Shown here one piece after another: positions 16,126-25,024 of a DNA stretch of 64,000 nucleotides. The position numbers and the translations under genes were made by a program. The stretch is from Treponema sp. (GTDB lineage Bacteria > Spirochaetota > Spirochaetia > Treponematales > Treponemataceae), in assembly GCA_022010055.1 (NCBI GenBank), contig CP091737.1, positions 1,364,001-1,428,000 of the forward strand, given 5' to 3'. The notes under the pieces were generated by a model. That model was not told where the DNA came from and searched no databases. It saw only the letters and a program-made list of their open reading frames with translations. How positions within the stretch are numbered: the stretch's first letter is position 1; each line of letters begins with the position of its first letter.

Positions 16126-18036
16126 ATGTCTGTATCTGCAAATTTAGGAACGATTCTTAGGCAATATTCAAAGAAACAGGGATCGGCTTTCATCAACTTT
16201 AGGGAATTTTGTGATTATTTAAAAAAATACGCCTCACGAAATCTGGAAGAACAATCTGAACTGGTCCAATACCTTGAAATTCCTGAGTCTACGCTTCTAA
16301 AAGAACTGGAAGACTATCAGAACAAGCATGAAGTTTACCTTATCCAGCACAACAACGGAAAAATCACAATTGCCTGCATAACGGCATACTCAATTTACTA
16401 TGCAAATAAGTTCAAAGAAATTCTGTCAAATCCGCAGGTTCCGTTTCCATGCATAAACGACCTTCCAAAGCAGCTTCCTTCCGAGGCTCTTGAAAAAAAA
16501 TCGCTTGAAGATGCCGTAAAAGAATGGCAGACAAGCCAGAATACAAAATCACCAAAACTTTACTGTATCCTTATGCCGCGGGACATTCCAGCCCTGCTTG
16601 TCCCTGAATGCGTTCCTATTCATTTTGTTACGCGGGATGCAATGGCAAAAATCCGCGCCATGCTCAAAAAAGATGAATACCACGACTATTTTCAGAAAAA
16701 AGTGCGCGTTGCAAACCCCAGCAAAGAGATTGCAGCCCAGGCATTCTTTACAAAATTTCTTCAGCATCCGGACTCTTCTGACCAGACTTTTGATTTTTCC
16801 GGCGATGCCTTTTACTTCTGGAACCAGCTCTGCTATTTTATCCGTCTGGACTTTGAAAAGATAAAAGACCGCACAATTGAAGACACCAACGTGCTTCAGG
16901 CTGTTGCAATTTCCGAAGTATGGATGATGACATTAAAAGAAAAAGCATCCAGACAGCAGAACAAGGAAAATGCGCTTAATGAGCTAAGGGCCGCGCTGGG
17001 CAGAACGCCATATTTCTTTTCAATGGAAACAATATTAAAATTCAAGGACTCAAAAGGCGCCCTGCTTTACGGTCAATACAGCGAGGAAGATTTAAAGGAA
17101 TTTCTTCAGAAAATTACCACAGAATGCGAAAACAACGAGCTTCCGCAAGTTCTTGTGTTCAAAATTGAAACCGGAACGCGTTATTTTATCTATAAAAACA
17201 AGGTTTTCCAGCTTGCAATACGACTTGCGAACGAAGCCCACGACACAATTGAAAAACATCTTACGGAAAAGTGGTTCAAGGTTCTGAGCAACTACGAAAA
17301 ACTTCCTGAAATGAAGAGCGAGAAAGACTTTGAAAACTGCCTTAAAAAGGAAATTCATGACTATTCACCGGTTCTGCACGCCCTGCTGAACGCAAATTTC
17401 CTAACGATGCTGAACTATGAAATTGACCGCGTCTCAGGCGAGCCTTCATTCCACATTTTTTCAGGCGGAAAACTGGTTCCGTATTCTGAGCTTCTTATGC
17501 TTAAAAATACGTCTATTCTTGCAAATGCCAAGATGATGCTTCCGTTCTGGTACACAATTCCTGTAATTTCATGGCTGGCAAGCATTTTTTCCAAGAAAAA
17601 GCGAAAGCCTGTCCATACAAAATCGTCCCAAAAAGAATTCACCGCTGATGATATTCCTGATGACGACGAGCTTCAGAAACATTCAAAATCCATGAACAAA
17701 AAAGATGCGGTTCAGGCGGCCGCAAAAGACATCTCAGAATCGCTTGTTCCTTCCGGCTCGACAATTGACAGGGAACTTGATTCGTATGAAAAAATCTGGA
17801 ACAAGATGATTACAAAGGAAGCGCACAATAGTCTTTTAGAAGACGTAAACTGCCTTATCCGCGATTACACAAGAAAGATAATGCGGACAATTTCTGCGCA
17901 GACATTCGATGAAAGCAGATTGCGCTCGCTTGCAGAAGGTCTTGTAAAAACTCCGAACATGCAGAAAATAAAGGAAGAAGAAGCCCTTACAATCTACGTT
18001 GAACTTTATATGCTGCGTCTTCTTTTGAACGGATAA
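16126..18036 (+). CDS. Unrecognised 636-aa protein
   Basis: The start is placed at the ATG at 16126 (MSVSANLGTILRQY); a GTG at 16093 overlaps the promoter. The protein is mostly helical and charged. The N-terminal 110 residues look like a winged-helix or helical domain (FREFCDYLKKYASRN, then LLKELEDYQ). A hydrophobic stretch at about residues 469-488 (PFWYTIPVISWLASIF) followed by KKKRK could be a membrane-associated hairpin or anchor, with a charged helical C-terminal tail. No enzyme motif is seen. Its clean 1.9-kb frame shows it is real. It lies alone, ahead of ssb. The function is unknown. Confidence 0.75.
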   Translation: MSVSANLGTILRQYSKKQGSAFINFREFCDYLKKYASRNLEEQSELVQYLEIPESTLLKELEDYQNKHEVYLIQHNNGKITIACITAYSIYYANKFKEILSNPQVPFPCINDLPKQLPSEALEKKSLEDAVKEWQTSQNTKSPKLYCILMPRDIPALLVPECVPIHFVTRDAMAKIRAMLKKDEYHDYFQKKVRVANPSKEIAAQAFFTKFLQHPDSSDQTFDFSGDAFYFWNQLCYFIRLDFEKIKDRTIEDTNVLQAVAISEVWMMTLKEKASRQQNKENALNELRAALGRTPYFFSMETILKFKDSKGALLYGQYSEEDLKEFLQKITTECENNELPQVLVFKIETGTRYFIYKNKVFQLAIRLANEAHDTIEKHLTEKWFKVLSNYEKLPEMKSEKDFENCLKKEIHDYSPVLHALLNANFLTMLNYEIDRVSGEPSFHIFSGGKLVPYSELLMLKNTSILANAKMMLPFWYTIPVISWLASIFSKKKRKPVHTKSSQKEFTADDIPDDDELQKHSKSMNKKDAVQAAAKDISESLVPSGSTIDRELDSYEKIWNKMITKEAHNSLLEDVNCLIRDYTRKIMRTISAQTFDESRLRSLAEGLVKTPNMQKIKEEEALTIYVELYMLRLLLNG

Positions 18037-18185
18037 AAATTTCTGCAAAAATCTTAATTTTTTTTGCGATTCATTTCTTATTTTGAAAAGTAATTGCTAT
18101 AAATAAGTGACGGTAAAAAAACAAGCCGTTGCTTTTTGTTGCCGGCAAAAAAAAAAGCAAACTGCATTCAAAATGAGGTATTTTT

Positions 18186-18653
18186 ATGAATCAACTGAAC
18201 TCACTTATCATCGAAGGAAATGTAACCCGCGATCCTGAGTTTAAGGAAACTGCGAATGGGCACAAAATTTGCAACATTCCTGTTGCGGTAAACCGCTTTT
18301 ACAAGAACGCTGACGGCGAAGGCGTAAATGAAGTTTCGTTTTTCAACATCGAGACATTCGGAAAAATGGCTGAAGCCTGCCAGAAAAATTGTGAAAAAGG
18401 CAGAGGTCTAAGGGTCGTAGGGCGACTAAAACAAAACCGCTGGACGAACAGCGACGGAAAGACAGCCAGCAGAGTTTCAATCATCGCTGAGCACGTTGAA
18501 TTTAAAAAACGCCTTAGTTCTGAACCTGCGGCAACCACTCCCGAACAGTCAGGAGCTTCCGAAAAAAATCTAAAAGCAATGCAGGAGGCAAACCTGGCGG
18601 CCGCTTCTGAAGAGATTCAGGAGCAGATTCCAGAAGAAGCAATGGTCTTTTAG
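18186..18653 (+). CDS. ssb: Single-stranded DNA-binding protein
   Basis: 155 residues, starting after ATGAGGTATTTTT. Residues 1-105 form an OB fold with the SSB landmarks NSLIIEGNVTRDPEFKET, ICNIPVAVNRF, VSFFNIETFGKMAEAC, GRGLRVVGRLKQNRW and IIAEHVEF. A low-complexity Gln/Glu/Ala linker follows. The tail ends PEEAMVF, a weak version of the acidic DDDIPF tip that normally recruits partner proteins. It coats single-stranded DNA during replication and repair. No rpsF or rpsR neighbours are present, unlike many bacteria. Confidence 0.9.
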   Translation: MNQLNSLIIEGNVTRDPEFKETANGHKICNIPVAVNRFYKNADGEGVNEVSFFNIETFGKMAEACQKNCEKGRGLRVVGRLKQNRWTNSDGKTASRVSIIAEHVEFKKRLSSEPAATTPEQSGASEKNLKAMQEANLAAASEEIQEQIPEEAMVF

Positions 18654-18663
18654 TTTTTAAACG

Positions 18664-20931
18664 TTATTTTTTCCTTTTGCCAGCGCGGACAGCTCCACCA
18701 CGGGATTTAGGTCTGCCCTTTTCTCCTGATTTTCCAAGCTTTTTTGCTGCGGCAGCGCGTTCGCTGCTGGCTTTATATTCTTCAATCTGCTGCGGATCAT
18801 AAAAACCGTCTTTCCAGTTAAAGCGGTTTACTTCTGGAAAAGGCTGTTTTTTAAACAGGGATGAGCTTACGTTCTTTATCTGGCCTTTTGAAAGTTTTGT
18901 CTTTGAAAAGTCCACAAGTATTTTTTTAAATCCTGCCTGAGAAAGGAATTCCGTCTTGTCAAGCAGAGAGAAAGGAAGCTCCGGCATTACAAATGAACCG
19001 TCATCGGAAGAGACAACCTTAAACATTCCTTCTTCCTTGTCGGAAAAATAGGTAAAACCGTAATCTTCCGGAAGCTTAAAACGAATTCTGAAAAGCGCAG
19101 GATATGCAAATACAGGAACAAGAACCCTTGAACGTACGTTCAGGTCATAAGTCGCCTCAAGATTTTTTCTGGAATCTTCATAAGGCATAACAAAAGCGCC
19201 TATATCCTGATTTTCAAAGAAAGAAACCGCCCATCTGTTAAAAGTGTAGAGGTAAGGACCAGCTACCAGATGAACTTTTTTTCCTTTAAGCATCTGAATC
19301 TGAGCGATATTATTCACAACAAAGCATGTATAACCTTTTTCTACAAGAGTCTCCAAGTCCGCCTTTAGCTCCTCCTCTTTAGAAGCAGGACAGTACGGAT
19401 CAAGAAAAATATAAATTGATTTTTTTGAAAACGGCAGAACTGTTTTTCCATTTAGCAGGTCATACCTTGTATCGCAGGTAAATTCAACAATAAGGCGGAC
19501 AGGATGAAATGCCTGCGCCAGAAAAATATCCTCAATAGTAGAAACCTGCACATACAGTCCGTCCGGAAAATATGAAAGCTCTCTATTTTCAACAGGAGTA
19601 ACATCAAGGAACGGAAGTTTTTCGTCCGCCGGCTGTTTTCTGAATTTACTTAAGTCCCCCGGCAAAATTTTAGGATAACGCTTTGACATCGATTTTATCT
19701 GAAGAAGATAAACGCTGTCTCCAATCCTGTGGCTAAGCGGAATGTCTATCCAGCGGTGTCCATCATCATCAATTTCAACACTGCGGACCTTGTGGCTTGT
19801 GCGCCCGGTGTCATCCCTGCGGTGCAAGCGGATTGAATCCCCCGGATCCGGATCGTAATTTCCACCGGCAAGCATTGCCATCTGAATTCTAAGGCTTGAC
19901 GGATCAGCATCCGGCGAGGCATTGTTCTTAACCTCTTCAATAAGACCGTCCGGCGCTTTTTTTACGCGGGAAACAGTTCCCAGATAAATTCCTGTTCCTC
20001 CGGCCTGATTCGGATTCAAAATCTTAGAACCTGCGTTTTCAACGCCATCCTTCACATCCTTAAATCCGTACCAGTATGATGTCTTTGAACGCGCAAAGTC
20101 CGAGGCAAGCATTCGCTTTCCTGTGGCAATCGCGCCTTTCCTGTCTTCCTTGTAATGGTCGATGACATAACGGTAAGCCGCGACAACACTTCCTACGTAT
20201 TCCGCGCTTTTCATCCGTCCTTCGATTTTAAACGATTCAATTCCCAAATCGCAGAGCTCAGGGATGTGCTCAATAAGCTGCAAATCGCATGGAGAAAAAT
20301 AATACCCCTGCTTTATTCCTTCCGGATATTCAGCTGTATAATAACGCCGGCAGGCCTGCGCGCACATACCACGGTTGGCGGATTTTCCGCCCAGATAGCT
20401 TGAAAAAAGGCAAAGACCGGATTCACTTACGCAAAGCGCGCCGTGGACGAACATTTCAATCTCTGCCTTTGTATGTTCCTTTATGTATTTTATTTCATCA
20501 AAACCAAGCTCGCGGGCAAGCACGACACGCTTAATACCTTCCTGATACAAAAGGTTTGCGGCGGCAGCGCTTTCAACATTCATCTGGGTTGACGCATGAA
20601 GCTCCAGGCCAGGGAAAAATTCCTGACACATACGGACAATCCCCAAGTCCTGAACAATCAATCCATCAGGATGAATTCTATCAAGATATGCCAGAAACCT
20701 GTAGAGCCTTTCAGTTTCTTTTTCCTCGCAGACTGTATTCACAGTCACATAAATTTTTTTTCCAAGACGATGAACCGCTCCGACAGCCGCCTCAAACTGA
20801 TTCCACGCAAAATTAGAAGTTCTAAGCCTGGCATTAAAAGATTTTAATCCAAGATAAACAGCGTCCGCGCCTTCGCCGATAGCGGCGTCCAATGATTCAA
20901 TATTACCCGCAGGTGCCAATAATTCACACAT
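18664..20931 (-). CDS. Peptidase U32 family protein (RlhA/TrhP-like)
   Basis: 755 residues from the ATG at 20931 (MCELLAPAGNIESLDAA); a TTG at 20958 is possible but has no support. The N-terminal U32 domain shows GADAVYLGLKSFNAR, KIYVTVNTVCEE, DGLIVQDLG, LHASTQMNV and the Cys cluster GALCVSESGLCLFSSYLGGK...NRGMCAQACRRYY, whose cysteines hold an iron-sulfur cluster in characterised members. Long U32 proteins of this type are involved in hydroxylation of tRNA or 23S rRNA with prephenate-derived chemistry; the exact target is uncertain. The C-terminus ends in a basic Lys/Arg tail suited to RNA binding. It is convergent with ssb, with only a few bases between. Confidence 0.85.
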   Translation of the reverse strand: MCELLAPAGNIESLDAAIGEGADAVYLGLKSFNARLRTSNFAWNQFEAAVGAVHRLGKKIYVTVNTVCEEKETERLYRFLAYLDRIHPDGLIVQDLGIVRMCQEFFPGLELHASTQMNVESAAAANLLYQEGIKRVVLARELGFDEIKYIKEHTKAEIEMFVHGALCVSESGLCLFSSYLGGKSANRGMCAQACRRYYTAEYPEGIKQGYYFSPCDLQLIEHIPELCDLGIESFKIEGRMKSAEYVGSVVAAYRYVIDHYKEDRKGAIATGKRMLASDFARSKTSYWYGFKDVKDGVENAGSKILNPNQAGGTGIYLGTVSRVKKAPDGLIEEVKNNASPDADPSSLRIQMAMLAGGNYDPDPGDSIRLHRRDDTGRTSHKVRSVEIDDDGHRWIDIPLSHRIGDSVYLLQIKSMSKRYPKILPGDLSKFRKQPADEKLPFLDVTPVENRELSYFPDGLYVQVSTIEDIFLAQAFHPVRLIVEFTCDTRYDLLNGKTVLPFSKKSIYIFLDPYCPASKEEELKADLETLVEKGYTCFVVNNIAQIQMLKGKKVHLVAGPYLYTFNRWAVSFFENQDIGAFVMPYEDSRKNLEATYDLNVRSRVLVPVFAYPALFRIRFKLPEDYGFTYFSDKEEGMFKVVSSDDGSFVMPELPFSLLDKTEFLSQAGFKKILVDFSKTKLSKGQIKNVSSSLFKKQPFPEVNRFNWKDGFYDPQQIEEYKASSERAAAAKKLGKSGEKGRPKSRGGAVRAGKRKK

Positions 20932-21073
20932 TGCGAATAATTTAACACAGAAAGACAACTAGTCCATATTCTGAACGATATAAAACTGAAGCGGAATACA
21001 ACTTTACATATTTACGGTATAATTAAAAAGCAGTAATATGTCTTGTAACCAGAAAAAATTCAACTTTTTATTG

Positions 21074-21119
21074 TCCAGATGTAGAGTCTTATAAATTCAA
21101 AGACTTGAACAACCGGGCC
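21074..21119 (+). repeat. Degenerate family 2 repeat fragment
   Basis: GTAGAGTCTTATAAATTCAA and the closing ACCGGGCC resemble the ends of the family 2 element at 62126. It lies in the 216-bp gap between the U32 and radical SAM genes, which also has a TATAAT at 21018-21023. Confidence 0.4.
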
Positions 21120-21147
21120 ACATATTTTAAAAGGCGGCGTTATTTTT

Positions 21148-22038
21148 ATGTTTGATCCTACAGAAATCATCTTTGCTTCCACAACATTATGCAATCTCCG
21201 GTGTCCGCACTGTTTTGTAGACCGCAAGCCTTTTTCGCTTTCGCCGGTGGATGCGGTCAATTTTCTGGCCTCTTGCCGCGCTTCCATAGACTGCAAGATT
21301 GACAAGGTGGGTTTTTCCGGCGGCGAACCTTTTCTTTCCATGGATTTTTTATGCGAAGTCATAAGTTTTGCCAGAAAGAACGACTTTATGTTCGACCAGA
21401 TTATGACGAACGGAGTATGGTGGAAAAACGAATGCGAGCTGAACGAAGCCTTACAAAAAATCCAGGACTGCGGATATGATGGAAAGATAGGAATAAGCTA
21501 CGACAACTTTCACGGACAGAACTACAAAGAGATACGGAGTTTTTGCGCGGCAGTCAACGCGATTTTTGGCGAAGAAAACATAAATATACAGGCTGTAGCA
21601 GATCCGCTGCTGGATGATAAAAAAACTGAACAGCTCGAAGCGGAACTTAACGCCCTGGGCGAGGATTTCGCAGCAGAGATTTTTATTCTTCCGCAGACTT
21701 TTAAAGGTGATGACGAGCGCGCCTGGAAAAGCAAAAAATGGTTCAAGGAAGATTTTTGCCAGGGTCCCGGCAACATACTGTTCGTTCATCCTTCCGGAGA
21801 CATCGCTCCGTGCTGCGGATTTGCAAATGAAAACAAGGAACTTTTTATTGGAAAAATAACGGATAGTTTTGAAAAAATAATGCAGAATGCAGGCAGAAAC
21901 GCAATGACCGGACTTTGCTTTGAAAAAGGACTTTCGTCTTTAATTCCATCCCTTAAGGACAGGCTTCCGGGAAAGACAGATGATATATGCAGTTTCTGCG
22001 ACTTTATCTGCAAAGCGGGCGTTGCGGGCGGCGTTTGA
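21148..22038 (+). CDS. Radical SAM protein with SPASM-like C-terminus
   Basis: 296 residues. CNLRCPHC near the N-terminus (residues 15-22) is the CxxxCxxC motif that binds the catalytic 4Fe-4S cluster. VGFSGGEPFLS is the GGE motif for S-adenosylmethionine. The C-terminus has CCGF followed by CSFCDFICKAG, the cysteine pattern of an auxiliary-cluster (SPASM/Twitch) domain. Such proteins modify peptides or other substrates by radical chemistry. No precursor peptide gene is seen beside it, so the substrate is unknown. Ribosome-binding site AGGCGG. Confidence 0.85.
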   Translation: MFDPTEIIFASTTLCNLRCPHCFVDRKPFSLSPVDAVNFLASCRASIDCKIDKVGFSGGEPFLSMDFLCEVISFARKNDFMFDQIMTNGVWWKNECELNEALQKIQDCGYDGKIGISYDNFHGQNYKEIRSFCAAVNAIFGEENINIQAVADPLLDDKKTEQLEAELNALGEDFAAEIFILPQTFKGDDERAWKSKKWFKEDFCQGPGNILFVHPSGDIAPCCGFANENKELFIGKITDSFEKIMQNAGRNAMTGLCFEKGLSSLIPSLKDRLPGKTDDICSFCDFICKAGVAGGV

Positions 22039-22089
22039 GCCCGCACGGTGGGTAGACGAAAACGAAACGTATGTTGAGTTTGAGGCGCA

Positions 22090-22105
22090 GGGCGGTTGCC
22101 CGCCC
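22090..22105. terminator. Hairpin between convergent genes
   Basis: GGGCGG (22090-22095), loop TTGC, CCGCCC (22100-22105), followed by a mixed T/A stretch. It probably ends the radical SAM transcript. The T tract is weak. Confidence 0.45.
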
Positions 22106-22140
22106 TTAATAACTTTAATTTGACGGAGCGGAAAGCGCCA

Positions 22141-22752
22141 TTACCGGACGGTCAAGGTTTTGCCGTTTTTTCTCTGGCGTTTTTTTAACAGGACCGCGTG
22201 CATCCGGTGAAGGCGCAGAAGGTTATAGCGCAAAATCATAAGCGGAAAAATATTCATAAAGGCGTTTATCATCGCCGCGGGAAAACTCATCCGCCACAAA
22301 AGATTTTTCGGATAAAAGCAGAGCAGCAAAAATCCGATAAAAACGCCGGCAAGATGAATGAGCACGCCGTAATTTGACTCAAGGATAAAGCGCTCTATGT
22401 ACTCAGGACTTTCAGGGTTTGCGACATGCTTTTTGCTGAACGCCGTAAACATTCCAAGCTCAAGGATGTGGTCTTTCCAGAGTTTTATTCCGAGCCTTTC
22501 GTAAATTTTGCATTCTTTCTTTCCGGGCTTATGAATTTTTACATTGTATGAGAACCATTTTTCAGGCAGACGACGGATTAAGAAGGCGGAAATTCCGTCA
22601 AGGGCGATGCAGAACACAACAAGAAGAAGCCCCGCGATTATAAGGAATTTGTCTGAGAAGGCTGAATTTTCGGAAACTGAATTTTTGAAAAAAAGATTGA
22701 AAAAGATAATCGCAGCATCGCCGCCAAGAATGCAAATTATATAAAACCACAT
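22141..22752 (-). CDS. CrtO-like (GCAAT family) membrane acyltransferase homolog
   Basis: 203 residues from the ATG at 22752, preceded by ATGGGAGGAAAT. Four hydrophobic segments are seen (about residues 3-22, 37-58, 127-147 and 150-180). The central motif YERLGIKLWKDHILELGMF, with the later YIERFILESNYGVLIHLAG, resembles the glycosyl-diaponeurosporenoate acyltransferase (CrtO) family, which adds a fatty acid to a sugar headgroup. Here it follows a PlsC acyltransferase and a GT8 glycosyltransferase on the same strand, so acylation of a glycolipid is a plausible but unproven role. Confidence 0.6.
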   Translation of the reverse strand: MWFYIICILGGDAAIIFFNLFFKNSVSENSAFSDKFLIIAGLLLVVFCIALDGISAFLIRRLPEKWFSYNVKIHKPGKKECKIYERLGIKLWKDHILELGMFTAFSKKHVANPESPEYIERFILESNYGVLIHLAGVFIGFLLLCFYPKNLLWRMSFPAAMINAFMNIFPLMILRYNLLRLHRMHAVLLKKRQRKNGKTLTVR

Positions 22753-22764
22753 ATTTCCTCCCAT

Positions 22765-22907
22765 AAAAAGTCAATGAGAAAATTTCAATTTTCGATTTGA
22801 CTTTTTATGCCCATTCGCAATGAAATGAGAATGGGCCGTTGATAAGAAAGTTTGCAACGCAAACTTGTGAATAAAAACTTTGACGCTATCTTAGGCAAAG
22901 TTTTTAT
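22765..22907. other. Cluster of four near-perfect hairpins
   Basis: Four stem-loops follow one another. Their arms are AAAAAGTCAA/TTGACTTTTT (22765-22806), GCCCATTC/GAATGGGC (22809-22836), AAGTTTGC/GCAAACTT (22848-22866) and ATAAAAACTTTG/CAAAGTTTTTAT (22871-22907). The last can terminate the plsC transcript. The purpose of the others is not known. Confidence 0.7.
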
Positions 22908-22936
22908 TACAGCCTCCGTTTTTTTGGCTCTTCGCT

Positions 22937-23788
22937 TTATAAATCCGCTGTTCCAGCTTTCAGATACGTCAACGGCATTCCGTAAAAATCTTCGTAAGTT
23001 TTTTTCCAGAGCGAATAATTTTTTTCCTTCATCTCGGCAGAGTTTTCACGCGCGGATTTTTTTTCATCCGGAAATATCGCCGGAAGTATGTGGACTGTAT
23101 ATTCCTGAACAGGAAATCCATCCTGCCCGGTAAGCTCAGAGTCTTCCATTGTAATAAACACAGGAATCACCGGAACGTTATTTTCCGCGGCAAACCTGAA
23201 TGCGCCGGGCGTAAGCGGCCTTGGTTTTCTGTAGTTCCACCACATCGCCTGCTCTGCATAGACAAGAATTTTTTCACCGCGGTTTAAATAATAGGAAACC
23301 GCCTTCATCATCTCCTTCATGCAGGTAAAATTGCCGCTCAACGGAATTGTGTTCGCGTAATGGAACAGAAATCCAAAAAATCCGGGAAAATTCGTGTAGT
23401 TTCCTTCGCGGATAATTTTATAAAGCTCGTTTTTTTTAATATGACCTTCGAGCGCTTTGTAAACGGCAAAATTATCAAACTGATTAAAGTGATTGCACGT
23501 TATAATCGCGCCCTGTTTTTCAAGCGGAAGATAATTTTCTTTAAGTCCGCGGACTTCTTTTATTATCAGCGCCCTGTGCCTTATAAGGGAATTGATGAAT
23601 ATTCTGCCAAGAAAATTCGCGAACTTTATAAGAAATCTTGTTGAAATCTTTTTATGAAAATAATCTGCCTTATCCAGCGTCAGCGGAATAGTTTCCGGGT
23701 CATCTTCAACATCTCGTGTCCACCATTCGTTACGCTCGTACTCATCGATTTTAGAAAGGATTTCAAGTCGTTCAGAAGATTTTTCCAT
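22937..23788 (-). CDS. 1-acyl-sn-glycerol-3-phosphate acyltransferase family protein (PlsC-like)
   Basis: 283 residues. The acyltransferase motif NHFNQFD (H-x4-D) lies near residue 98, followed by FGFLFHYANTIPL, GEKILVYAEQAMWWN (E-G-like block) and VPVIPVFITMED. It would acylate a lysophospholipid or a related acceptor at the inner membrane. A short N-terminal extension precedes the domain. The start overlaps the 3' end of the GT8 gene by 109 bases. It lies in a row with the GT8 gene upstream and the CrtO-like gene downstream. Confidence 0.8.
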   Translation of the reverse strand: MEKSSERLEILSKIDEYERNEWWTRDVEDDPETIPLTLDKADYFHKKISTRFLIKFANFLGRIFINSLIRHRALIIKEVRGLKENYLPLEKQGAIITCNHFNQFDNFAVYKALEGHIKKNELYKIIREGNYTNFPGFFGFLFHYANTIPLSGNFTCMKEMMKAVSYYLNRGEKILVYAEQAMWWNYRKPRPLTPGAFRFAAENNVPVIPVFITMEDSELTGQDGFPVQEYTVHILPAIFPDEKKSARENSAEMKEKNYSLWKKTYEDFYGMPLTYLKAGTADL

Positions 23789-24723
23789 ATATCATATCTC
23801 TTTACATAAGTATTGTAATAATTTGTTTCGCTTGCCGCTTCCTGGGTACACAGATTTATAAGGCCCTCAAGACATTCATCGTCTTTTGCGCGGTCCGCCT
23901 CCGAGTAGCCTGAAAGTTTTTCATGAATCATTCCGGCAAATTCTGTTTTTTCCGCATATTTCCAGAAATATTCCTCATACTTTACGCCTGTCTTTTGCCA
24001 CGGCTTGCGGTTCAGATTGTAATGCACAAGTTTTAATGTCGACTCGTCAAAACCTGGAGTCAGGACAGCGCCCTTGTTCCAGCCGGTTTCTATAAATTTC
24101 ACTTTGTTTTTGCAGATTACATTCAGATAATCCTGGTCCTGGGCAACACGGAATTTATATTTTTTCATCAGCTCTATAAACTGGGAAAGAATGTCGTATT
24201 TTCGGAATGCCGCAAGATTCATAACCATAATTCCGGCATTGAAATATTCAGCAGGCTGAATGCCAAGCGCATTTTCCACGTAATCGGAAAACGGCAGATA
24301 TTTAAAAAGTGACTCATCCGGAATCGCGCCAAGATAAAAATCCCTTACATTCGTATTGAACAGCTCGCTTATATCTCCTAAAACGGCGATGTCGCAGTCA
24401 AGGTAAAGAGCCTTGTTGTACTGAGGAAACAGATCCGCAATAAAAAAGCGGTAATAGGTAGCCATTGAATAATAATCGCGGATGGCGAATTTTTCTTTTA
24501 CAGATTCTATTGTTTCAGAAAGAAAGACAAATTCAACAGAAACATTTTCTGAATTATACTTTTCGATTGCGGTTTTATATTCGTCGCTGATGCTTGTTGT
24601 AAGAATATAAAATTTGTACTGAAACTCTTTGCTTGCATTGTCAAGAATTGACTCAAGCGTTACGGCAACAAACGGAGCGTAATTATCGTCCGTTGCAAAA
24701 AAAACAGGAATAACTTTTTTCAT
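23680..24723 (-). CDS. Glycosyltransferase family 8 protein
   Basis: 347 residues from the ATG at 24723 (MKKVIPVFFATDDNYAPF), preceded by GGAGATTTAGAC; a longer in-frame start at 24846 would add a segment encoded partly by the neighbouring repeat. GT8 landmarks are VTLESILDNAS, YYRFFIADLFP, KALYLDCDIAVLGD (DxD metal site), EYFNAGIMVMNL and DQDYLNVICKNKV. It transfers a hexose from a UDP-sugar, probably to a lipid or surface glycan. The last 36 codons overlap plsC; the true end could be earlier if a base is missing near 23795. Confidence 0.85.
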   Translation of the reverse strand: MKKVIPVFFATDDNYAPFVAVTLESILDNASKEFQYKFYILTTSISDEYKTAIEKYNSENVSVEFVFLSETIESVKEKFAIRDYYSMATYYRFFIADLFPQYNKALYLDCDIAVLGDISELFNTNVRDFYLGAIPDESLFKYLPFSDYVENALGIQPAEYFNAGIMVMNLAAFRKYDILSQFIELMKKYKFRVAQDQDYLNVICKNKVKFIETGWNKGAVLTPGFDESTLKLVHYNLNRKPWQKTGVKYEEYFWKYAEKTEFAGMIHEKLSGYSEADRAKDDECLEGLINLCTQEAASETNYYNTYVKRYDIWKNLLNDLKSFLKSMSTSVTNGGHEMLKMTRKLFR

Positions 24724-24820
24724 GTCTAAATCTCCCATAGCCTTTACGGCTGTCTGAAGATATAGACACAAGAAGAAAAAAAAAGTTGCAATAAATCCGT
24801 TTGCCCAGATTTCAACTTTT

Positions 24821-25024
24821 AGGTTGAATATCGAGTTTTTTTGCAAAAAGAATAAAAGCGCAGGCAGATTTGCAATTTGTGAAGATTTTTGGCGATTGAA
24901 TTAATTAAAGTGCGGAGCACCCGAATTAATACAAGCGTAGCGCGAGCCAAATCCATCTGAGCAAATTGGAAATATGCCGAAAGCGTTCTTTCGTAATTTG
25001 TAAAAAAAACTCGAAATTAAGCCT
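24821..25024 (-). repeat. MITE-like repeat, family 1, copy D
   Basis: 204 bp, almost identical to copy C and in the same orientation (ends AGGTTGAATATCGAG and CTCGAAATTAAGCCT). TTT flanks both ends (24818-24820, 25025-25027), consistent with a 3-bp target duplication within a T-rich site. Confidence 0.9.

Noticed and set aside
22040..22140. Possible structured RNA after the radical SAM gene
   Set aside because: Only one GC hairpin with a weak T tract is seen, sufficiently explained as a terminator between convergent genes.
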